From assembly GCA_030590275.1 (NCBI GenBank), contig JAUUYV010000022.1, positions 1-10,625 on the forward strand: 10,625 bases of DNA, written 5' to 3'. Position 1 is the first letter of the stretch; the number at the start of each line of letters is the position of its first letter. Shown piece after piece: positions 1 to 7,213 of the stretch. The notes beneath the pieces were generated by a model. It searched no databases, was not told the origin of the DNA, and worked only from the letters and a program-made list of their open reading frames with translations. Both the position numbers and the translations under genes were made by a program. The DNA is from Porticoccaceae bacterium. Its GTDB lineage: Bacteria > Pseudomonadota > Gammaproteobacteria > Pseudomonadales > Porticoccaceae.

Positions 1-347
1 ACTGAACCCAAAGCGGCAGATACCCGGTCGATAAGTGCACGCACAGCAACGTGACTACCCTGTTGTCGATACTCCGACAACACGGGCACGAAAGCCTGAT
101 TAAACGCGCCTTCGGCAAACAGGCGACGCAGGAAATTAGGTATTTTAAAAGCCACAAAAAAGGCATCGGCCAAACCATCAGCTCCGACCACTCGGGCAAA
201 CACCATGTCGCGGACTAGCCCCAATACGCGCGAAATCATGGTCATCGCACTTACCACGCTGCTGGAGCGAAGCAAACCGCGACCAGTCGCTGGGTGTGGG
301 GCCTCGTCCACAAGCTGCGGCTTGTCTGGACGCTCACTGTCGCTCAA
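1..347 (-). CDS. murJ: MurJ lipid II flippase, N-terminal fragment (runs off the left edge)
   Basis: MurJ (MviN family, MOP superfamily) flips the peptidoglycan precursor lipid II across the inner membrane. About 115 codons are present. The reading frame matches the well conserved MurJ N-terminus: SSSVVSAMTMISRVLGLVRD (first transmembrane segment), then ADAFFVAFKIPNFLRRLFAE and GAFNQAFVPVLSEYR. The N-terminal tail before LLRSSS is about 24 residues longer than in E. coli MurJ and is hydrophilic. I chose the TTG at 347 because TGGAG at 356-360 lies 8 nt upstream and an in-frame TAG lies a few codons further up; a TTG just before LLRSSS would give the usual family length but has no good ribosome binding site. 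The gene diverges from hslV. The C-terminal three quarters lies outside the window. Identity is near certain; the start is less so. Confidence 0.9.
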   Translation of the reverse strand, partial: MSDSERPDKPQLVDEAPHPATGRGLLRSSSVVSAMTMISRVLGLVRDMVFARVVGADGLADAFFVAFKIPNFLRRLFAEGAFNQAFVPVLSEYRQQGSHVAVRALIDRVSAALGS

Positions 348-355
348 ACGACACA

Positions 356-360
356 CTCCA
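356..360 (-). promoter_or_regulatory. Ribosome binding site of murJ
   Basis: TGGAG on the minus strand, 8 nt before the TTG at 347. It favours this start over shorter in-frame alternatives. Confidence 0.45.
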
Positions 361-377
361 AACTACCGCTTTCCAAA

Positions 378-406
378 ATAAGACTTTTCAACACGCAATA
401 TTCCAA
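378..406 (-). promoter_or_regulatory. Possible sigma-70 promoter for murJ
   Basis: On the minus strand, TTGGAA (406-401) and TCTTAT (383-378) are separated by 17 nt. Each matches the consensus at four of six positions. The -10 lies about 31 nt before the murJ start. Plausible by position and spacing only. Confidence 0.3.
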
Positions 407-475
407 ATAGTGACCCCCAAATCGCTGCAGGGAGTTTAACCAGCCAAAGTGATAGAACCAAGCGCAGAAGAGTCA

Positions 476-507
476 TTGAATTTCTACCTCAGCGCCCTCA
501 CTATGAT
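476..507 (+). promoter_or_regulatory. Possible heat-shock (sigma-32) or sigma-70 promoter of the hslVU operon
   Basis: TTGAAT at 476-481 is followed after 13 nt by CCCTCACTAT (495-504), which loosely resembles the sigma-32 pattern CTTGAAA ... CCCCATNT. A TATGAT at 502-507 would be a good sigma-70 -10, but the only -35-like element is then 20 nt away, which is long. Known biology (hslVU belongs to the heat-shock regulon in E. coli) makes the sigma-32 reading attractive. The match is imperfect. Either reading gives a 5' leader of about 45-55 nt. Confidence 0.3.
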
Positions 508-542
508 CTAGCCTTCATTACTTAAAGCCAGATCGACAGACA

Positions 543-550
543 AAGGGGAG
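543..550 (+). promoter_or_regulatory. Ribosome binding site of hslV
   Basis: AAGGGGAG lies 9 nt before the GTG at 560. The ATG at 552 is only one base from it and is out of frame, so the purine-rich site supports the GTG. Confidence 0.65.
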
Positions 551-559
551 AATGCAACA

Positions 560-1102
560 GTGGAACAATATCGTGGCACTACTATTTTATCCGTGCGACG
601 CAACAACATTGTAGTGATTGGTGGTGATGGCCAGGTCACCCTTGGCAATACCATTATGAAAGGTAATGCTCGCAAGGTACGCCGCCTTTATAAAGACCAG
701 GTCATTGCCGGATTCGCTGGCGGCACGGCAGATGCCTTTACCCTGTTTGAACGCTTCGAGGCTAAGTTAGAGGAACACCGAGGCAACCTGGTTCGCGCAG
801 CAGTGGAGCTTGCAAAGGACTGGCGCACCGATCGTATGCTGCGCCGCCTGGAGGCCTTACTAGCAGTCGCAGACAAAGAAGCTTCTCTTATTATCACTGG
901 TAACGGCGATGTTATACAGCCAGAAAACGACCTAATCGCTATTGGGTCTGGCGGCCCCTTTGCCCAATCTGCCGCTCAGGCCTTGCTGGATAACACCGAA
1001 ATGGACGCCCGGGAAATCGTTGAAAAAAGCCTGCAGATTGCCGCTGACATTTGTATCTATACTAATGAAAACCGAACTATCGAAGAATTGAGTTGTGAAT
1101 AA
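560..1102 (+). CDS. hslV: HslV, peptidase subunit of the HslUV ATP-dependent protease
   Basis: HslV (ClpQ) forms a double hexameric ring that degrades proteins unfolded by HslU in the cytoplasm; it is an N-terminal-nucleophile threonine peptidase related to proteasome beta subunits. The product has 180 residues. A short propeptide MEQYRG precedes TTILSVRR, so the catalytic threonine is residue 7 and mature HslV would have 174 residues, the normal length. In mature numbering the active-site partners sit at the expected places: Lys33 (in ARKVRR), Gly45 (in VIAGFAGG) and Ser124 (in AIGSGGP). The start is GTG; no ATG exists upstream of the threonine in this frame. Unlike E. coli HslV, which has only Met before the Thr, the six-residue propeptide must be cut off. 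First gene of an operon with hslU, 48 bp downstream. Confidence 0.97.
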   Translation: MEQYRGTTILSVRRNNIVVIGGDGQVTLGNTIMKGNARKVRRLYKDQVIAGFAGGTADAFTLFERFEAKLEEHRGNLVRAAVELAKDWRTDRMLRRLEALLAVADKEASLIITGNGDVIQPENDLIAIGSGGPFAQSAAQALLDNTEMDAREIVEKSLQIAADICIYTNENRTIEELSCE

Positions 1103-1150
1103 GGGCCTGTAAAGCCAAACCAACAAGATCGGACGAAACGAGAAGTACTC

Positions 1151-2539
1151 ATGCCAAATTCCATATCACAACACCCCTCACTTCAATCCAACCTGACGCC
1201 CCGCGAGATTGTCCACGAACTAGATAAGCACATTATCGGACAGGACGCCGCCAAGCGCGCCGTCGCCATAGCACTGCGCAACCGCTGGCGGCGCATGCAA
1301 CTGGATGAAGAACTCCGCGCTGAAGTAACACCTAAAAACATTTTGATGATTGGACCAACCGGTGTAGGTAAAACCGAAATTGCCCGTCGGCTGGCTAAAC
1401 TTGCCAACGCACCTTTCATTAAAGTAGAGGCAACCAAGTTTACCGAGGTGGGCTACGTCGGACGCGATGTAGAATCCATTGTCCGCGACCTCGCAGAAAA
1501 TGCAGTGAAGCTTTTGCGCGAACAGGAAATGGATAAAGTATCGCAACGCGCCAGCGATGCCGCGGAAGAAAGAATCCTGGATGCACTGCTAACTCCAGCG
1601 AGAGATGGAACATCCACCGACAACCCCCAAAGCAGCACATCGCCGAAAGAAGCGGACTCTACTACCCGGCAGTTGTTGCGCAAAAAACTACGGGAAGGCG
1701 ACCTCGATGATCGGGAAATCGACATCGAGACCAACTCCACTCCGGTCGGCGTGGAAATCATGGCACCACCGGGCATGGAAGAAATGACCAGCCAATTGCA
1801 AAACATGTTTTCCAATATGTCGGGAAGCCGCACAAAAACTCGGAAATTATCCATCGCAAAGGCGAGGACGCTGATCACCGATGAAGAGGCTGCCAAATTA
1901 GTTAACGAGGACGATATAAAAACTCGAGCCATCAGCAATGCCGAACAAAATGGCATTGTCTTTATCGATGAAATTGATAAAGTGGCCAAACGAGGAGAAG
2001 TATCCGGTTCGGACGTTTCCCGCGAGGGTGTGCAACGGGATCTCCTGCCCTTAATTGAAGGCAGTACGGTATCTACCAAGTTTGGAATGATTAAAACCGA
2101 CCATATTTTGTTTATCGCTTCGGGCGCATTTCATTTTTCGAAACCTTCCGACCTGATCCCAGAACTTCAAGGTCGCTTACCTATTCGGGTGGAACTAGAC
2201 TCCCTTAATGCCGATGATTTTAGTCGTATCCTTACCGAACCAAAAGCTTCTCTTACCCAGCAATACCGAGAACTACTGGCAACCGAAAATCTACAGATAG
2301 CATTTACTGATGCGGGCATTCAGCGTATCGCTGAGATCTCATTCAACGTCAATGAAAGAACCGAAAATATCGGTGCCCGCCGCTTGCACACTGTCCTCGA
2401 GCGCCTGCTCGAAGAGATCTCCTTTGGCGCCGGCGACATGGCCGCGCAAGGGGAAACTATTACTATCGACGAGCACTTTGTCGACGAGCATCTGGAAGCC
2501 CTTTCTCAAAATGAAGATTTATCACGATTTATTCTCTAG
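1151..2539 (+). CDS. hslU: HslU, AAA+ unfoldase subunit of the HslUV protease
   Basis: HslU (ClpY) is the hexameric ATPase that recognises, unfolds and threads substrates into HslV. The product has 462 residues against 443 in E. coli. Visible parts: Walker A GPTGVGKT (68-75); the pore loop GYVGR (101-105); the family-specific I domain inserted at about 118-240; Walker B VFIDEID (270-276); sensor-1 region ILFIASGAF; the ELQGRLP segment (338-344) with the arginine-finger region; sensor-2 GARR (408-411); and the C-terminal tail DLSRFIL, which docks into HslV and is intact. The extra length comes from about ten residues before LTPREI and a polar Ser/Thr-rich stretch around 150-172 in the I domain. 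The ATG at 1151 has GAGAAG 5 nt upstream. It follows hslV by 48 bp and precedes a DUF971 gene by 17 bp. Confidence 0.98.
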   Translation: MPNSISQHPSLQSNLTPREIVHELDKHIIGQDAAKRAVAIALRNRWRRMQLDEELRAEVTPKNILMIGPTGVGKTEIARRLAKLANAPFIKVEATKFTEVGYVGRDVESIVRDLAENAVKLLREQEMDKVSQRASDAAEERILDALLTPARDGTSTDNPQSSTSPKEADSTTRQLLRKKLREGDLDDREIDIETNSTPVGVEIMAPPGMEEMTSQLQNMFSNMSGSRTKTRKLSIAKARTLITDEEAAKLVNEDDIKTRAISNAEQNGIVFIDEIDKVAKRGEVSGSDVSREGVQRDLLPLIEGSTVSTKFGMIKTDHILFIASGAFHFSKPSDLIPELQGRLPIRVELDSLNADDFSRILTEPKASLTQQYRELLATENLQIAFTDAGIQRIAEISFNVNERTENIGARRLHTVLERLLEEISFGAGDMAAQGETITIDEHFVDEHLEALSQNEDLSRFIL

Positions 2540-2556
2540 GCTATTATTAATCCGCT

Positions 2557-2955
2557 ATGAGCATCCATACTGAGAACGTGCCAATCCGCATTAAGCTGCA
2601 TACCACCGACAGCTCACTTGAACTCAACTACGCTGACGGCACCGTAGCAGTACTCAGCGCAGAATACCTGAGGGTATATTCGCCCAGCGCTGAAGTGCGT
2701 GGCCACGGACAGGGCCAGGAAGTTCTTCAACACGGAAAGAAAGCGGTCAAAATAAACCACATCGAAAAAACTGGACTTTATGCCCTCCAACTTTTTTTTG
2801 ATGATCAACACAATACTGGCATCTACAGCTGGGACTACTTAAAGGAACTATGGGACCAACACGATACCTACTGGAAGGATTACCTGGGAAAACTTCGCAG
2901 CGCAGGAAAAACCCGCGATTCCGACGAACAAGTAGTCAAATTTATTGACCTGTAA
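2557..2955 (+). CDS. DUF971 (GBBH-like N-terminal domain) protein, 132 aa
   Basis: A small soluble protein made almost entirely of the DUF971 / gamma-butyrobetaine-hydroxylase-like N-terminal domain (PF06155). The diagnostic parts are visible: LELNYADGTVAVL, then AEYLRVYSPSAEVRGHGQGQ (about 36-55), then KAVKINHIEKTGLYALQLFF, and HNTGIYSWDYLKELW (about 86-100). There is no cysteine, so the zinc-binding cysteines present in the eukaryotic hydroxylase domain are lacking, as is usual for stand-alone bacterial members. No catalytic domain is attached and the function is unknown. It starts 17 nt after hslU with no obvious ribosome binding site, which suggests translation coupled to hslU. The same gene follows hslU in Pseudomonas, so the linkage is conserved and a role tied to HslUV or proteostasis is possible but unproven. 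Confidence 0.9.
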   Translation: MSIHTENVPIRIKLHTTDSSLELNYADGTVAVLSAEYLRVYSPSAEVRGHGQGQEVLQHGKKAVKINHIEKTGLYALQLFFDDQHNTGIYSWDYLKELWDQHDTYWKDYLGKLRSAGKTRDSDEQVVKFIDL

Positions 2956-2986
2956 GCAGCGACACGCCACCCCATAAGCATCCCTG

Positions 2987-3048
2987 CCTCTACTTTATCT
3001 TTTTTACCCCTACCACCTCTTTCTCCTCTACCATTCTTCTATTTCACA
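2987..3048 (+). terminator. Possible Rho-dependent termination region (C/T-rich, G-free tract)
   Basis: After the DUF971 stop the plus strand has 62 consecutive bases without a single G, mostly C and T. No stem-loop followed by a T run is visible between the two converging genes. C-rich, G-poor RNA is the known signature of Rho loading sites, so termination of the hslVU transcript by Rho is a reasonable inference. On the opposite strand the same stretch is purine-rich and would not serve the converging gene in this way. Confidence 0.35.
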
Positions 3049-3991
3049 GGGGCCGTAGAGAAATCAGGGCTCGAAAAAGAATTTTATTCTCAGGCATTAT
3101 ACCGATACATTCGAAGCTTAGATGCTGGCTATTATGATCTTGTTTTGTCAGGGCCTTTGGTTTATCAGCATTGCTAAACGAAGCCCATGGCAGAGCCTCG
3201 TCTTTTTCTCGAACCAGTAAATGCAGTGCATCATTACTCTTGAGTCTTGCCAGGCAGCGTCGATCAACACTGATTTTATGGGAGGTGTAAACTAGGGGAT
3301 TCTGTTTAAAATCGTGGCCATCACAGTCCATCTTCTCGAGTAAAGCACATGAAATCAGTCCACAGGGGAACATTTCGGGGAAGTGCGCGATATCTTCAAG
3401 CTCATCAAAATAATCTGACTGCTCTGCTAAGGACCCTGTTAAAAAATTTTTAGCGTTACTAGTATTCATGAATTTTCGCTTTACAAAAAAGTCTCCACCC
3501 GGAATAAACGATCGGTCTTCGACTTCACGAAGATCACCCCAGTTTGGGATTTTGAAATCCGGTAAAAACAGTGGGGTTTTTGATTCGCGCTTATACCCCG
3601 TCAGGTCAAATTTTCCCTCCGACTTCAGGTTTATTCTGTTGCTCAGAATTGTCGAATCCTGATCGCTTAACTCCGAGCTACCAATAGTAATCGTCACTTC
3701 GCGATCAGGTCTTACTGCATTCAAAAATATGAAGTCATAATTACTGAAATTTAATTCATTGCGAATAATGAGTTCATCTTCACCATGAAACTCTCGATAG
3801 AGTCGTATTTGATATTCGATAAGCGACTCAAGCTGAAATCCGAGCACAATCGTCCCTCCAAAGGGATTGCAACTCACTTGTCTCCACTTCGTCTTATCGT
3901 GAAATAAATTAAAATCATCGGTCGCGTTACGTGCGACATCAATGTGTATCTGTCGAAAAATAACCGTTCGATTGGCCACCTGCATAGGCAA
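3044..3991 (-). CDS. Putative double hot-dog (MaoC-like) protein of unknown function, 315 aa
   Basis: I do not recognise a named family. The N-terminal half looks like an (R)-hydratase/MaoC-type hot-dog domain: ATDDFNLFHD (23-32) resembles the hydratase-2 signature around SEDFNPLH of PhaJ, putting Asp26 and His31 at the spacing of the catalytic Asp/His pair. NPFGGTIVLGFQLESLI (42-58) then looks like the central hot-dog helix, followed by beta-rich sequence. The C-terminal half (about 200-315) appears to repeat the fold: FPCGLISCALLEKM (208-221) as a second helix, then strands ending LFRALISLRPL, with no catalytic motif. No signal peptide or membrane segment is seen, so it is probably cytoplasmic and may bind an acyl thioester. 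The start is TTG with GGAG 6 nt upstream and an in-frame TGA directly before it; an ATG two codons later is the alternative. The gene is AT-richer than its neighbours and stands alone. Confidence 0.7.
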   Translation of the reverse strand: MPMQVANRTVIFRQIHIDVARNATDDFNLFHDKTKWRQVSCNPFGGTIVLGFQLESLIEYQIRLYREFHGEDELIIRNELNFSNYDFIFLNAVRPDREVTITIGSSELSDQDSTILSNRINLKSEGKFDLTGYKRESKTPLFLPDFKIPNWGDLREVEDRSFIPGGDFFVKRKFMNTSNAKNFLTGSLAEQSDYFDELEDIAHFPEMFPCGLISCALLEKMDCDGHDFKQNPLVYTSHKISVDRRCLARLKSNDALHLLVREKDEALPWASFSNADKPKALTKQDHNSQHLSFECIGIMPENKILFRALISLRPL

Positions 3992-3997
3992 TCATTT

Positions 3998-4001
3998 CTC
4001 C
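3998..4001 (-). promoter_or_regulatory. Ribosome binding site of the hot-dog gene
   Basis: GGAG on the minus strand lies 6 nt before the TTG at 3991 and 12 nt before the next in-frame ATG (3985). The spacing favours the TTG. Confidence 0.45.
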
Positions 4002-4031
4002 AATAGTTTCATAGGCCAAAAACAACGTGTC

Positions 4032-4037
4032 ATTATA
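4032..4037 (-). promoter_or_regulatory. Likely -10 element of the hot-dog gene promoter
   Basis: The minus strand carries a perfect TATAAT about 41 nt before the TTG start. At 16-18 nt upstream there is no good -35 hexamer (only a CCTTTT-like stretch), and no extended TG precedes it. If real, transcription may need an activator. The element supports separate expression of this gene from the upstream tgpA-like operon. Confidence 0.4.
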
Positions 4038-4135
4038 CTGGACGGTAGCACACAAAAGGACGGGGGCGATCAGGCGAGCAAGCAAGTCCCAGGCGCTTCG
4101 CTTTATCCAGGAAAATTCCAGCTAATTCCGGAGGC

Positions 4136-4172
4136 AGGAGCTGGGCTTTTTGGGCGCAATAACCCAGGTCCT
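4136..4172. repeat. Imperfect inverted repeat downstream of the tgpA-like gene
   Basis: Arms 4136-4145 and 4163-4172 pair at nine of ten positions (one G-G mismatch) around a 17-nt loop. It lies about 35-70 nt after the stop of the tgpA-like gene. There is no T run next to it on either strand, so it is not a classical intrinsic terminator. It could be a transcript 3'-end stabiliser or part of a weak terminator. Confidence 0.35.
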
Positions 4173-4205
4173 CGATTAACCGTACTTTCCTCAGCTAGAA
4201 TGGCG

Positions 4206-6212
4206 TCATTTAGAACGGTAGGCTTTCACTCGGCGACGAAAACCGGGGAAGCCCTCCTGTTGGCCCGCGTAGCGATATAATTCGAGTTGCCGTGTGATAG
4301 CGCGAATTTCAGATTCCTGGGCGGGTAACTGGGAGCAAGCTCGGGCGGCCAAACTACGAAGCCCCTCTCCCCCCTGACGCTCAACCCCCGCTAGCTTCAA
4401 ACGCTCGCAAAATAATATAAACAAACGGTCCAGCTCGTTTCGAGGAAGAGGACGGGAACGCAGTAAATGCCACAGAGCGAGTGGCAACATCGCTATCGTG
4501 CCAAGAACCAACAACAAAATGCCGAGCCGTTGCGGGTTTACCTCCCCAAGTATTCCCGCTAACAGTGCTTCCTGCATATTGCCATAACCCAAAACCCACT
4601 TACCCCAGGCGTAATCCAGGGAATCCAGTCGCAGACGCAAATTCCTGACCCAGCTAATGTGATTTAATCGCACAGCAGAAAATGGCGCGTCGGCAAGGAA
4701 ACCATCTTCATCAGCCAATAAATCAGCCACAGTCATCTGAATTCGTTCCGGAGCAACTGCCGCGGTAGGATCTACCCGTAGCCAGCCCTTACCACGTAGC
4801 CATACCTCGGCCCAGGCATGAGCATCATATTGATGAACCATCAGATAATTATCGGTGGGATGTCGCTCTCCGCCCTGATAACCCACCACAACTCGTGCAG
4901 GCACCCCAGCTGCGCGCATAAACACAGCGAAGCTACTGGCAAAGTGCTCACAGAATCCGGTGCGAGTTCTCCACAAAAAATCATCTACGCTATGTTCTCC
5001 TAGCTCAGGAGCCAACAAAGTGTAAGTAAACTGTTTATTAAACAGCCCCAGCACCCGCTCAACGAGGGCTTCCGGATCTGGCGTTTCAAGCGCCCATTGA
5101 CGAGCAATGCGCAGGGTTTGTGGATTAAACTTATTGGGTAAGGCTGTTTCAACAGCCCACTGCTGCGCTGGAAGCGCATCCCCTTGCATCCGATAATCAC
5201 GCCAGGAGCTTACTTCGTAACGAATTTTTGATACCGTCGGCTTGACGCTCATCAGAGTGAAATCACGGGTCAATACAATCCCACTTGTCTTTGAGATCGG
5301 GGTCGATAAGCCATAAGCCCAATGAGTCCCAGTATCCTCAAGGGTAAGGAAATAACTAACTGGTCGGCCGAGACGCTCAATCATTTCATCCTTATCTGAG
5401 CTTACCGGGCGATTAGCCCAGCGCAAGCTGCTAATTCCCTCGTATCTCGTGGGCCCAGTGCTCGACCACTCACGACCATCAAAGCTGGATAACACCAGGC
5501 CTCGCCAATAAAGTTCCCACTGAGGTGGTATCTTGCCGAAGAACTCAGCTCTAAAAGCAAGGTCTCCGGAAGCACCCAGACGAGCAAACCCACCTGGTGA
5601 CATACGATCACTCATACCGAAAGTTGCCTGCTGCGGCTGGGGGACAGACCATAGCGAACCAATACGCGGCATCACCAGAAACATGACTAACATCAGGGGA
5701 ACGGCTTGTGCCAATATCACCAGGCCCGATTTAATGGGGGCCCCGTAGCGCCGAGTCGTTTCAGTTTGATGAATGCCAGCAAGGCCTGCCGTAACCAATA
5801 CTATGCATACTGCCACCTGTGCTGCTGTTCCAATAGTTTGAACAAACAAGCACTGAATAATCGCCACAAAATAAGCGAGATAAACCAGGATAAGGGCATC
5901 CCGACGATTGTGTATCTCGAGTAATTTCAAAGTAAAACCCGACACCAGCAATGCAACAAGGGGATCCAGCTCATTGAGACCGCGGTATTGAAACGCGATG
6001 CCCGCCGCACACAACAGCACCAGTGCATATCTAACAAAGCGACCAGGATAGCGCCAGAGACCACGGAAAATTTGAACACGCCAAATCAGAGCCACCGTCG
6101 CCGCGGCCCGGATCCAGTTCGGCAAATGATCGGAATGCAAAGCCACCAAAGCTGCAAAAGCTACTAGCAACCAAAACAAACCGGGACGAGGAATCTGCCA
6201 GACTGGCTGCAT
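4206..6212 (-). CDS. tgpA: TgpA-like inner-membrane transglutaminase-domain protein
   Basis: The 668-residue product has the TgpA layout (DUF3488, transglutaminase core, DUF4129) and the length reported for Pseudomonas aeruginosa TgpA. The N-terminal 185 residues contain about six to seven hydrophobic segments (for example 11-27, 60-76, 84-98, 105-125, 160-182). A large region thought to face the periplasm follows. Its transglutaminase core starts near GFCEHFASSF, with catalytic Cys421, His465 (HAWAEVW) and Asp481 (VDPTAA), so the papain-like triad is complete. One more membrane segment lies at about 563-584, followed by a cytoplasmic DUF4129-like tail. Family members are linked to envelope integrity and possibly peptidoglycan; the exact reaction is unsettled. 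Its ATG shares one base with the TGA of the DUF58 gene (TGATG), which implies coupled translation. Last gene of the leftward operon. Confidence 0.93.
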   Translation of the reverse strand: MQPVWQIPRPGLFWLLVAFAALVALHSDHLPNWIRAAATVALIWRVQIFRGLWRYPGRFVRYALVLLCAAGIAFQYRGLNELDPLVALLVSGFTLKLLEIHNRRDALILVYLAYFVAIIQCLFVQTIGTAAQVAVCIVLVTAGLAGIHQTETTRRYGAPIKSGLVILAQAVPLMLVMFLVMPRIGSLWSVPQPQQATFGMSDRMSPGGFARLGASGDLAFRAEFFGKIPPQWELYWRGLVLSSFDGREWSSTGPTRYEGISSLRWANRPVSSDKDEMIERLGRPVSYFLTLEDTGTHWAYGLSTPISKTSGIVLTRDFTLMSVKPTVSKIRYEVSSWRDYRMQGDALPAQQWAVETALPNKFNPQTLRIARQWALETPDPEALVERVLGLFNKQFTYTLLAPELGEHSVDDFLWRTRTGFCEHFASSFAVFMRAAGVPARVVVGYQGGERHPTDNYLMVHQYDAHAWAEVWLRGKGWLRVDPTAAVAPERIQMTVADLLADEDGFLADAPFSAVRLNHISWVRNLRLRLDSLDYAWGKWVLGYGNMQEALLAGILGEVNPQRLGILLLVLGTIAMLPLALWHLLRSRPLPRNELDRLFILFCERLKLAGVERQGGEGLRSLAARACSQLPAQESEIRAITRQLELYRYAGQQEGFPGFRRRVKAYRSK

Positions 6213-7201
6213 CAGCTGACACCATCCTTGGTGTCGCTCTCTTCTATACGAAAGAGAGCCAGGGCCCTAAGCACGGCTTCCCGATGCCTGTCACCCCTTG
6301 CCGGGGCAATCTCTATCCCCGGCAGGCGCAAACCGTAATGGTGCTGACCACCCGAGACTTCGAGCGCCATACCACAGAGCCGAGACAGGCGTATTTCGAT
6401 ATCAAGCCCCGGAAAATCATTCCAGTCGAGCCAGAACTGCTCTTCAACGGGGTCGGTGTAACGCTTACTATGCAAGCCCAGGCCTCGAGCATATTGCTTC
6501 CAGGCGATATGATTTCGCGGTTCACCAGTCTGGTATTTCGCAAGGCCAAAAAAATCTTCGCTGCCGCCGCTTATTTCCCGACCGCCTTCGCCACGACTAA
6601 CCGTAGCCTGTGTCATCCCCGATCCTGTGACCGGGCGAGGGTACACCAGGGCCCGATAATCTAGCCGTAAATGAGTCCAGGCACGAATAATTCCGAAGGG
6701 AAACACGGTCTCGATGGTCAAACGGCCTGGATCTAGCCAACCTCGATGCAGAGCATCCACCGGGAGTTTAATAACCACGGTCTGAGTATTTAACATACGG
6801 GTAACAATCACTGCTCCACTTTTGTAAGAGAGCCGCAGATTATCCCGCAAGCGAGCTTTATCCTGTTTTAGCTGGACTTCAAACTCCAGGGTATCACCAG
6901 CAAAACCAGACACCCCTTTAATAGCAACAACCTGGATACCATGCAGATTGGCATAAGTGTGGAAAATTGAAACCACAAATAGTGCAACCAATAAAAATGT
7001 AAAAGCAAAAATCAGGCTATTTTCGTAATTTGTGGCAGCGAGCCATAACAGCAATAAAACGCCCAGAAACATCAGGCCTTCGCGGGAAGGGAAAATAAAT
7101 AGTTTACGATTATCGAGCCGGCACTCGCTCACTTTGGGCAAACGACGATCCAGCCAGCGCTGGTATTTTTGATCGATATATTGGCGAGCCTGTGTATACA
7201 C
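6212..7201 (-). CDS. DUF58 domain membrane protein
   Basis: A 329-residue member of the DUF58 family that accompanies MoxR ATPases and TgpA-type transglutaminases. Two adjacent membrane segments are seen (about 42-57 and 62-82), followed by a beta-rich extramembrane region. The family signature lies at about 212-234: GGSEDFFGLAKYQTGEPRNH, then IAW. Function is unknown; a VWA-like fold and partnership with the MoxR ATPase are proposed for the family. The start is GTG at 7201, 12 nt after the MoxR stop. No methionine occurs in the first 43 residues and no strong ribosome binding site is visible, so translation is probably coupled to the gene upstream. The stop overlaps the next start by one base. 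The C-terminal quarter contains a Cys and two adjacent His residues (275-288) of no known role. Confidence 0.9.
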   Translation of the reverse strand: MYTQARQYIDQKYQRWLDRRLPKVSECRLDNRKLFIFPSREGLMFLGVLLLLWLAATNYENSLIFAFTFLLVALFVVSIFHTYANLHGIQVVAIKGVSGFAGDTLEFEVQLKQDKARLRDNLRLSYKSGAVIVTRMLNTQTVVIKLPVDALHRGWLDPGRLTIETVFPFGIIRAWTHLRLDYRALVYPRPVTGSGMTQATVSRGEGGREISGGSEDFFGLAKYQTGEPRNHIAWKQYARGLGLHSKRYTDPVEEQFWLDWNDFPGLDIEIRLSRLCGMALEVSGGQHHYGLRLPGIEIAPARGDRHREAVLRALALFRIEESDTKDGVS

Positions 7202-7213
7202 CAGCGCAGCTAT

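Noticed and set aside
1453..2079. A 208-codon open frame on the minus strand inside hslU
   Set aside because: It is antisense to strongly conserved HslU sequence, is Ser/Arg-rich with no recognisable domain, and reads like a codon-bias shadow.
3942..4280. A 112-codon plus-strand open frame spanning the hot-dog/tgpA gap
   Set aside because: It overlaps the ends of two better supported genes on the other strand, and its translation shows no family resemblance.
6284..6664. A 126-codon plus-strand open frame inside the DUF58 gene
   Set aside because: It covers the conserved DUF58 signature on the other strand and has no domain of its own.
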